From an uncultured Burkholderiales bacterium (lineage in GTDB: Bacteria; Pseudomonadota; Gammaproteobacteria; Burkholderiales; Burkholderiaceae_C): 11,787 nucleotides of DNA. A program made the position numbers and the translations under genes. Of the stretch, positions 1 to 5,560 are shown in pieces. The first letter of the stretch is position 1. Every line of letters starts with the position of its first letter. The stretch spans positions 1 to 11,787 of the forward strand of contig CAJBLW010000624.1 in assembly GCA_903953985.1 (NCBI GenBank). Reading direction: 5' to 3'. A model generated the notes under the pieces. The model had not been told where the DNA came from. It saw only the letters and a list, made by a program, of their open reading frames with translations, and searched no databases.

Positions 1-680
1 AGGTGTTTCAGCACCTCGTATTGGGTGGCGTTGGTGTCTTGGTATTCGTCCACCAGCACATGGCCCATCTTGGCTTGCCAGCGCTCGCGCACCTCGGGGT
101 AGTCGGCCAGCAGCTTCAGGGGCAGACCAATCAGGTCGTCAAAGTCCACGCTTTGGTAGGCCGTCAGCCGCTCTTGGTAGAGCGCCATGATGCGCGCGAT
201 CACCCGGGCGTTGTCGTCGGGCGCTTGGGCGGCTGCTTGCGCGGCATTGAGCCCCATGTTTTTCCACAGGCTGATGGTCCACTGCCACTGGCGGGCGGTG
301 GCCGCGTCGGTGGTGCCGCCGCAATCTTTGAGGATGCTGGTGACATCGTCGGCATCCATGATGCTGAATTGCGGCTTGAGACCCAGGACAGCGCCGTCTT
401 CGCGCATGATGCGCACACCCAGCGCATGGAAGGTGCAAATCAACACATCCTTGGCGGCGCGGCCAATGAGTTGTTTGGCCCGCTCGCGCATCTCGGCGGC
501 CGCCTTGTTGGTGAAGGTGATGGCGGCAATGCGCTTGGGCTCCAGCCCTGCTTCGATCAAGCGGCCGATCTTGTGGGTGATGACCCGCGTTTTGCCCGAA
601 CCCGCTCCGGCCAGCACTAAGCAGGGGCCGGAGACGTAGTTCACGGCTTCGAGTTGGGCGTTGTTGAGTCCTGCTGACAT
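1..680 (-). CDS. rep: ATP-dependent DNA helicase, Rep/UvrD superfamily 1A (N-terminal part; gene runs off the left edge)
   Basis: Partial gene: 226 complete codons read leftward from an ATG at 678-680, with no stop before the window edge. The protein begins MSAGLNNAQLEAVNYVSG. It shows a Walker A loop AGAGSGKT (about residues 24-31), motif Ia TFTNKAAAEMRER (55-67), motif Ib TFHALG (83-88) and the Walker B/motif II DEYQDTN (211-217). These are the N-terminal 1A and 1B domains of a superfamily 1 3'-5' helicase, which uses ATP to translocate on single-stranded DNA. The start at the conserved LNxxQxxAV stretch and the TFHALGxxI wording are closer to E. coli Rep than to UvrD as I recall them, so Rep (fork progression and replication restart) is preferred, though UvrD/PcrA cannot be excluded without the C-terminus. 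No Shine-Dalgarno sequence precedes the ATG. Divergent from the AEC transporter across 190 bp. Confidence 0.9.
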   Translation of the reverse strand, partial: MSAGLNNAQLEAVNYVSGPCLVLAGAGSGKTRVITHKIGRLIEAGLEPKRIAAITFTNKAAAEMRERAKQLIGRAAKDVLICTFHALGVRIMREDGAVLGLKPQFSIMDADDVTSILKDCGGTTDAATARQWQWTISLWKNMGLNAAQAAAQAPDDNARVIARIMALYQERLTAYQSVDFDDLIGLPLKLLADYPEVRERWQAKMGHVLVDEYQDTNATQYEVLKH

Positions 681-705
681 GGGGGAGATCAAGGCAAAAC
701 AGACC

Positions 706-711
706 ATCATA
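706..711 (-). promoter_or_regulatory. Possible -10 hexamer for the rep-like helicase
   Basis: On the minus strand the bases read TATGAT, one mismatch from the sigma-70 consensus TATAAT, 25 bp upstream of the helicase ATG. No convincing TTGACA-like -35 lies at 16-18 bp spacing. If used, the mRNA leader would be only about 20 nt and without a Shine-Dalgarno, close to leaderless. Weak sequence-only prediction. Confidence 0.25.
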
Positions 712-870
712 GCGGCTTGGAAGGCACGGTTTTTCACTTGTGCGGCCGATGATCAAGGTGCTTTTCTAAATCGATTGGATTTTGGTTTTGTAACCCTGAC
801 TTGGTTTGATTTTGTCGGCTCAGAGACTCTGAACGCCTGTGCCTCTCATGGGTTACCCGACAATCAGGGA

Positions 871-1839
871 ATGCTAGAAGTCCTGCGCGTTACTTTCCCT
901 TTCTTTGCCCTTGTGCTGTGCGGCTATGCCGCCGCGCGCCTGAAGTGGTTGCCGCTGGAGGCGATTTCGGGGTTGAACGGCTTCGTGCTGTTTTTTGCCT
1001 TACCTTGCATGTTGTTTCGTTTTGGCGCGGACACGCCCATCGCGCAGTTGCTCGATGCCGGGGTGTTTTTCACCTATTTGTTTTGCGCGCTGGTGGTGGT
1101 GGCGTTCAGCATCGCCATCAGCCTGAATGGACGCATCCGTTGGAACGATGCGTCTTTGGGCGCTTTGGTGGCGGCGTTCCCCAATACCGGTTTCATGGGT
1201 GTGCCGCTCCTGGTGGCTTTGCTGGGGGCGCAGGCCGTGGGGCCTGCCATTGTGACCATCGTGGTGGACTTGGTGATCACATCTTCTTTGTGCGTGGCCT
1301 TGTCGCGCATGGATGCGGCAGAAGAGCATGGCGCCGTTGTGGCCGCTCGCAAAGCGTTGGCGGGGGTATTGCGCAACCCCATGCCCTGGGCCATTTCTTT
1401 GGGGGCTGCGTTTTCTTACGGTGATTGGACGTTGAGTGGCCCGGTGAACGAAACGGTGGGTTTGCTGGCCGATGCCGCTTCACCTGTCGCCTTGTTCACC
1501 ATTGGCGCAGTGCTGGCGCGCTCCCAAATGCTGGCCCACGAGCGGCCGGATGGGCCGCTGCGCATGGCCGATTACTTGCCCGTGGCCTTGATCAAGCTGG
1601 TGCTGCATCCCTTGCTGGTCTTGTTGGTTGGCTTGACCGCCATTCAGTGGGGCGTGCCGATCGAGCCATTTGCCTTGCAGGTGATTGTGCTGGTGGCTGC
1701 GCTGCCCAGTGCCAGCAATGTGTCGTTGCTTGCCGAGCGGCTGGGGGCCGACAACGGGCGCATCGCACGCATCATCCTGGTGTCGACGGTGGCCGCGTTT
1801 TTTACCTTTTCTGGGGTGGTGACCTTGTTCCAGGCCTGA
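871..1839 (+). CDS. AEC (auxin efflux carrier) family transporter, PF03547-type permease
   Basis: A 322-residue, very hydrophobic inner-membrane protein, the usual length for bacterial AEC permeases. Hydrophobic runs give about ten predicted membrane segments in two halves around a charged central loop near residues 145-165. Family-like motifs are FPNTGFMGVPLL (about 103-114) in the first half and LPSASNVSLLAERLGA (about 278-293) near the end, in the positions of the discontinuous crossover helices. The frame is open upstream to 661, overlapping the helicase gene, but the ATG at 871 (MLEVLRVTFPFFALVLCGY) is chosen because AEC proteins characteristically start right at the first membrane helix. 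An AGGGA lies immediately before it, at poor spacing. Members export or import small organic anions (malate or malonate in some bacteria, auxin in plants); the substrate here cannot be told. Divergent from rep and convergent on priA with 18 bp between stop codons. Function in detail is unknown. Confidence 0.88.
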   Translation: MLEVLRVTFPFFALVLCGYAAARLKWLPLEAISGLNGFVLFFALPCMLFRFGADTPIAQLLDAGVFFTYLFCALVVVAFSIAISLNGRIRWNDASLGALVAAFPNTGFMGVPLLVALLGAQAVGPAIVTIVVDLVITSSLCVALSRMDAAEEHGAVVAARKALAGVLRNPMPWAISLGAAFSYGDWTLSGPVNETVGLLADAASPVALFTIGAVLARSQMLAHERPDGPLRMADYLPVALIKLVLHPLLVLLVGLTAIQWGVPIEPFALQVIVLVAALPSASNVSLLAERLGADNGRIARIILVSTVAAFFTFSGVVTLFQA

Positions 1840-1857
1840 GTGCCATGGCGGGCGGGC

Positions 1858-3963
1858 TCAAATAGCCTGTGGGTCCACGTCGACCAGCCAGCGGATCACG
1901 CCTTTGTGTTCGGGCTGGCTGCGCACCTGGTGCAGCACGGCGTGCAGGTGCCACAGCATTTTTTGCAGTGCCATGCGGCTTGGGCTTTCCAGCAGCATTT
2001 GGGCGCGTTCCACGTCGGCCACGCGCTGCATGCTCATGGGCACGGCGGGGTACACACTCACTTGCAACACCAAGTCGGCGGTGTCGGGGTCCGCGCTCAG
2101 TTGTGCTTCTAGCGCTTCGCGGGCTGCGTTCAACAAGGCTTGGGCGGCTTCTTGGGTGCGGGCGTCGGCGCGCAGCAGGGCCTGGTGGCTGATGGGCGGC
2201 AGGTCGGCGGCGGTGCGCTCGGCCAACTCGCTGGCGGCAAAGGCCGGGTAGTCGTGTTTTTTGAGCGCATCAAACAGCGCGTGCGTCGGGTGAAAGGTCT
2301 GCACCCACATTTCGCTGGTGGCGCTTTGCGCGGCGTCGCGCCCAGCGCGGCCTGCGGCCTGCATCAGCAGCGCAAACAAGCGCTCGGGCGCTCGAAAGTC
2401 ACTTGAGAACAGAGCCGTGTCGGGGTTGACCGCCGCCACCAAGGTGATGCGCCGAAAGTCGTGCCCTTTGGCAATCATTTGTGTGCCGACCAAAACGTCC
2501 ACTTCGCCCGAGTGCACTTGGGCCAGCTGACTTTCCAGTGCGCCTTTCAAGCGGGTGCTGTCGGCGTCGATGCGGGCGATGCGCACTGGGGTGCCATCTG
2601 GGCGCAAGACATGCGCCAACAACTCACCCAAGTGCTCTTCGAGCTGCTCGGTGCCCCGGCCAATGGGCGCGATGTCGGCGTTGCCGCATTCGGGGCAAGC
2701 GCGTGGCACGCGCTCGGTCAGTCCACAGTGGTGGCAGCGCAGGGTGCGGTCGATCTTGTGGAACACCCGAAATGCGCTGCAGTGCTTGCATTGGCTTTTC
2801 CAACCGCAGTCGGCGCAGTGCAGCACGGGCGCATAGCCTCGGCGGTTGAGCAGCAGCATGCATTGTTCGCCGCGTTCCACCCGTTCTTGGATGGCGGCCA
2901 CCAACTGGGTGGACAGCACGGCGCGACGAGGCTGTTTGTTCATGTCCACGCGCCGCACTTTGGGCAGCAGACCAGCGCCAATGCGCGAGGGCATTAACAG
3001 TCGTTGGTAACGACCGCCTGGTTCTTCGGCAACGGCTTGGCGGCTGTGGTGCCAGCTTTCCAGCGAAGGCGTGGCCGAGGCCAGCAGCACCGGGGCGTTT
3101 TGCAGCCGCCCCCGGTACACCGCCAAATCTCTGGCCGAATAGCGGGCGCCCTCTTGTTGCTTGTAGCTCGGGTCGTGTTCTTCATCGACCACGATCAGTT
3201 GGAGGTGGGGCATCGACGCAAAAATGGCCATGCGCGTGCCCAGCACGATGCGGGCGTGGCCTGCATGGGCGGCCAGCCACCCCTTTAAGCGCTGGGCAGG
3301 CGTCATGCCGCTGTGCATGGACACCACCGCTTCGCTACCAAAACGCGCTCGCACCCGCTCTTCGAGCTGGGGTGTGAGGTTGATCTCAGGCACCATGAGC
3401 AAAGCTTGGGCTTGTGGGGCGGTGGCGAGCATGCGCTCGACGGCCTGCAGATACACCTCGGTTTTGCCGCTCCCGGTGCTGCCAAACAACAGGAAGGGCC
3501 CGGTGCCGCTGGCCATTTGTGCCAGCACGTTGGCTTGCTCTTCTGAGAGGGCTGGGCCGGGCGTGGTTTGCACGGCACGGTCGGTGTTCTGTTTGTTCAG
3601 ACGTCGCGCCAGTTGCTCGGATGTCAAGTCGCGCAACTGGGGCGGCAAGGCTGCCAAGGCCACCTCACCCAAAGAGCGCTGGTAATACTGGGCCGAAAAT
3701 TGCACCAGTTGACGCCATGCGCTCTCCAGCGGGGTCAGGCCTTCGAGCACGCTCAGCACGTCGCGCACTGCTGATTCAGGCATGTCCGCCGGTGCTGCAT
3801 CGCGCAGCGCCCAGACCACGGCCAGTACATCTCGCTTGCCCAAGGGCACGCGTACAAGCTGTCCCGGCAGCACCAAGAAGGGGCTGCGGTAAGTCAGCAA
3901 CCCTCCAACGGGGCTGTGGGCCGGGGTCTGAACGGCTACATCGATCCAGTGGTGCGCACTCAC
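1858..3963 (-). CDS. priA: Primosomal protein N', replication-restart helicase PriA
   Basis: A 701-residue cytoplasmic superfamily 2 helicase (E. coli PriA is about 732). PriA recognises stalled or repaired forks and loads the replicative helicase DnaB through the primosome. Visible parts in order: N-terminal DNA-binding region ending in the VRVPLGKR stretch (about 38-44); Walker A GSTGSGKTEVYL (161-172); DEEHD (260-264); SATPS (296-300); eight zinc-binding cysteines in four CxxC pairs (383/386, 392/395, 410/413, 423/426) inserted in the helicase core as in all PriA proteins; GTQMIAKGHDF (493-503); and motif VI QAAGRAGRD (535-543). All key residues look intact. The start is GTG at 3963, with no stronger in-frame start and no clear Shine-Dalgarno; an out-of-frame ATG overlaps it as ATGTGA, an immediate stop. 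The gene is preceded by a 397-bp spacer carrying two DnaA-box matches, so DnaA-linked control is possible but unproven. hemE lies upstream on the same strand. Confidence 0.97.
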   Translation of the reverse strand: MSAHHWIDVAVQTPAHSPVGGLLTYRSPFLVLPGQLVRVPLGKRDVLAVVWALRDAAPADMPESAVRDVLSVLEGLTPLESAWRQLVQFSAQYYQRSLGEVALAALPPQLRDLTSEQLARRLNKQNTDRAVQTTPGPALSEEQANVLAQMASGTGPFLLFGSTGSGKTEVYLQAVERMLATAPQAQALLMVPEINLTPQLEERVRARFGSEAVVSMHSGMTPAQRLKGWLAAHAGHARIVLGTRMAIFASMPHLQLIVVDEEHDPSYKQQEGARYSARDLAVYRGRLQNAPVLLASATPSLESWHHSRQAVAEEPGGRYQRLLMPSRIGAGLLPKVRRVDMNKQPRRAVLSTQLVAAIQERVERGEQCMLLLNRRGYAPVLHCADCGWKSQCKHCSAFRVFHKIDRTLRCHHCGLTERVPRACPECGNADIAPIGRGTEQLEEHLGELLAHVLRPDGTPVRIARIDADSTRLKGALESQLAQVHSGEVDVLVGTQMIAKGHDFRRITLVAAVNPDTALFSSDFRAPERLFALLMQAAGRAGRDAAQSATSEMWVQTFHPTHALFDALKKHDYPAFAASELAERTAADLPPISHQALLRADARTQEAAQALLNAAREALEAQLSADPDTADLVLQVSVYPAVPMSMQRVADVERAQMLLESPSRMALQKMLWHLHAVLHQVRSQPEHKGVIRWLVDVDPQAI

Positions 3964-4074
3964 ATTGTTTACGGTGTTTTGTTGTGTATTTATCAGTATT
4001 GCAAGTTAGCTGAATTCTTGAAAGAGGGGCTAAGTCCTTGATTTCAAAGAGCTTTGCGGTTGATCCAGAAAATC

Positions 4075-4083
4075 TGTGGATAA
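4075..4083 (-). promoter_or_regulatory. DnaA box (exact TTATCCACA)
   Basis: The minus strand reads TTATCCACA, identical to the high-affinity DnaA box (E. coli R1/R4 type). It lies about 112 bp upstream of the priA GTG, in the AT-rich spacer. An exact 9-mer may arise by chance, but a second consensus match 187 bp away in the same orientation makes function more plausible. DnaA binding here would suit regulation of priA or titration of DnaA. Confidence 0.5.
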
Positions 4084-4112
4084 CTTTGTTGAAAACTCTA
4101 TCGGGATGCCCT

Positions 4113-4137
4113 GGAAGCCTTGAAAATCAAGCCTTCC
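4113..4137. repeat. 25-bp imperfect palindrome upstream of priA
   Basis: Left arm GGAAGCCTTGA (4113-4123), centre AAA, right arm TCAAGCCTTCC (4127-4137). Ten of eleven arm positions pair; the only mismatch is C4118 opposite C4132. The direct repeat AAGCCTT is embedded at both ends. No T-tract follows on either strand, so it does not look like an intrinsic terminator. It could be an operator for a dimeric regulator or a hairpin in the priA leader. It lies 30 bp from the exact DnaA box. Confidence 0.5.
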
Positions 4138-4261
4138 GTCAAAATGCCCATCCATTGTGCAGGAAATAAAGTCCAATGAAATCAATGACTTGCGTGAGAG
4201 GGTTTGAGCCCCTTATGTTGCTGTGCAGCAGGACGATGTTATTTCAACTGATGTTTACTTT

Positions 4262-4270
4262 TGTGCATAA
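4262..4270 (-). promoter_or_regulatory. DnaA box match (TTATGCACA, consensus TTATNCACA)
   Basis: The minus strand reads TTATGCACA, fitting the relaxed consensus TTATNCACA. It has the same orientation as the exact box at 4075-4083 and lies about 90 bp past the hemE stop. It is next to a TTGACGCTTGACT sequence that could be a -35 region, so bound DnaA might compete with RNA polymerase. Affinity would be lower than that of the exact box. Confidence 0.35.
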
Positions 4271-4360
4271 GTCAAGCGTCAAGCGGCTTTTATTTTGCAA
4301 AAAAAGTGCTCGTACGCCTGATTTTTATGATAGCGGCCGTGCAGTCCAGGCCCGCCGCGT

Positions 4361-5476
4361 TCACATTTGGCGCAGAGCCTTCGAATGGCTGTGCACCGCC
4401 TCGACCAGCGCCGTCACATGCTCGGGCGGGGTGAATTGGCTGATGCCGTGGCCCAGGTTGAAGATGTGCGTGGGGCCTGTGGTGCTGCGGTCGGTGTGCG
4501 GCGTGCCAAAGCTGTCCAGCACCCGGTGCACCTCGGTCGCGATCTGCGCAGGCGGCGCAAACAGGATGTTCGGGTCGATGTTGCCCTGCAGCGCTTTGCC
4601 GGGGCCGCCGACTTCGCCGCCTACCAGGGCGCGGGCGCGGCCCAGGTTCATGGTCCAGTCCAGACCCAGCACATCGCAGTTCAGGCCCGCCATCTCAGGC
4701 AGCCACAGGCCACCGCCTTTGGTGAAGACGATGCTGGGGATGCGCTGGCCGTCGTGCTCGGTTTTGAGCTGTCTCAGCACGCGGGCCGTGTAGGCCAGGC
4801 TGAACTGCTGGAAAGCGCCATCGGCCAGCACGCCGCCCCAACTGTCAAATACCATGACGGCTTGCGCACCGGCTTCGATTTGGGTGTTCAGGTACAGGGC
4901 CACGGCATCGGCGTTGATGGCCAAAATACGGTGCATCAGGTCCGGGCGGCTGTACATCAGGGTTTTGACGTGGCGGTAGTCGTCAGAGCCTGCGCCCTCG
5001 ACCATGTAGCAGGCCAGCGTCCAGGGGCTGCCGGAAAAGCCAATGAGGGGCACGCGCCCGTTCAGTGCCTTGCGAATGGACGTCACCGCATCGAAGACGT
5101 AGCGCAGCTTGTTCATGTCGGGCACGGCCAGCGCATTAACGGCTGCTTCATCCCGGACATTTCTTTCAAATCTTGGGCCTTCGCCCAAAGCGAAGCTCAG
5201 GCCCAGGCCCATGGCGTCGGGCACCGTGAGGATGTCGCTGAAAAGGATGGACGCGTCGAGCGGGTAACGGTCTAGGGGCTGCAGGGTGACTTCGGTGGCG
5301 TAGTCGACGTTGGTGGCCAAGCCCATGAAGCTGCCGGCTTTGGCGCGGGTGTCGCGGTACTCGGGCAGGTAGCGCCCGGCTTGGCGCATGAGCCAGACGG
5401 GGGTGTGGTCAGTGGCTTGGCGCAGGCAGGCGCGCAAGAAGCTGTCGTTTTGGAGGGGGGCAAAAGAAGTGCTCAT
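4361..5476 (-). CDS. hemE: Uroporphyrinogen decarboxylase HemE
   Basis: A 371-residue cytoplasmic enzyme that removes four acetate carboxyls from uroporphyrinogen III to give coproporphyrinogen III, the branch step committing tetrapyrroles to protoporphyrin and heme. Family landmarks: PVWLMRQAGRYLPEYR (26-41), with the substrate-carboxylate-binding arginines in RQAGR; LFSDILTVPDAMGLGL (78-93) with the catalytic Asp at 81; WTLACYMVEG (152-161) with the active-site Tyr at 157; and FNLGHGI (339-345) with the conserved His at 343. Length is close to E. coli HemE (354). The ATG at 5474-5476 (MSTSFAPLQNDSFLRACL) is chosen because it puts the usual short lead before the conserved NDxFLRAxLRQ. An in-frame ATG at 5485 would add three residues, and a TTG at 5500 is unlikely. 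Neither ATG has a clear Shine-Dalgarno. It follows the dsbD-like gene on the same strand after about 75 bp, so co-transcription is possible. Confidence 0.97.
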   Translation of the reverse strand: MSTSFAPLQNDSFLRACLRQATDHTPVWLMRQAGRYLPEYRDTRAKAGSFMGLATNVDYATEVTLQPLDRYPLDASILFSDILTVPDAMGLGLSFALGEGPRFERNVRDEAAVNALAVPDMNKLRYVFDAVTSIRKALNGRVPLIGFSGSPWTLACYMVEGAGSDDYRHVKTLMYSRPDLMHRILAINADAVALYLNTQIEAGAQAVMVFDSWGGVLADGAFQQFSLAYTARVLRQLKTEHDGQRIPSIVFTKGGGLWLPEMAGLNCDVLGLDWTMNLGRARALVGGEVGGPGKALQGNIDPNILFAPPAQIATEVHRVLDSFGTPHTDRSTTGPTHIFNLGHGISQFTPPEHVTALVEAVHSHSKALRQM

Positions 5477-5545
5477 GCCCGACATTGTCGCAGGCTGCAA
5501 GGACGTTTCACTGTCCGGCGGGCGTCAAAGAGGGCAGTGAAAGGC

Positions 5546-5560
5546 GGGCGTTCAACGCCC
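5546..5560 (-). terminator. Perfect hairpin over the dsbD stop codon
   Basis: GGGCGT (5546-5551) and ACGCCC (5555-5560) form a perfect 6-bp stem. The 3-nt loop (5552-5554) is exactly the TGA stop codon of the dsbD-like gene. Downstream on the minus strand comes GCCTTTCACT, not a real T-tract, so it is weak as an intrinsic terminator. It might stabilise the 3' end, influence termination, or be fortuitous in GC-rich DNA. Confidence 0.3.

Larger units (their letters stand above)
3964..4360. other. 397-bp AT-rich spacer between hemE and priA
   Basis: No convincing gene is present, although this is the longest gene-free stretch in the window and is visibly more AT-rich than its neighbours (for example the tract around 4287-4307). 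It holds two DnaA-box consensus matches in the same orientation (4075-4083 and 4262-4270), a 25-bp imperfect palindrome (4113-4137) and related TTGA/TCAA elements near 4016-4050. A -35-like TTGACG/TTGACT pair lies on the minus strand near 4272-4285, next to the distal DnaA box, without a good -10. Since priA is read leftward from 3963, the region is its probable promoter and leader. A small origin-like or DnaA-titrating element is an alternative reading. The bulk character is observed; the role is inferred. Confidence 0.6.

Noticed and set aside
661..870. A 70-residue N-terminal extension of the AEC transporter, since the frame is open upstream to 661.
   Set aside because: The extension overlaps the helicase start, is not hydrophobic in AEC style, and the ATG at 871 begins exactly at the first membrane helix as in family members.
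918..1424. Long alternative-frame readings overlapping the AEC gene and, elsewhere, priA, dsbD and the dehydratase.
   Set aside because: They show no family motifs and are rich in Arg, Gly, His and Ala typical of off-frame GC-rich translation. The overlapped genes are firmly supported.
4030..4155. A 41-codon minus-strand reading frame (starting MDGHFDGRLDF) inside the hemE-priA spacer.
   Set aside because: No Shine-Dalgarno, no recognisable family, and it overlaps the palindrome and the DnaA box, whose sequence it would merely translate. A chance frame is more likely unless conserved in relatives.
4198..4214. A T-arm-like sequence (GGGTTTGAGCCCC) suggesting a tRNA or tRNA remnant.
   Set aside because: No acceptor, D-arm or anticodon arm can be built around it on either strand, and the T-loop has TTT instead of TTC.
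4333..4358. GCGGC/GCCGC inverted repeat just after the hemE stop as a terminator.
   Set aside because: Only five base pairs with a 16-nt loop, and the following bases on the minus strand are A-rich rather than T-rich.
4176..4793. A 205-codon plus-strand frame starting in the spacer and running into hemE.
   Set aside because: Two thirds of it is antisense to the well-supported hemE gene. Long antisense frames are expected in GC-rich DNA.
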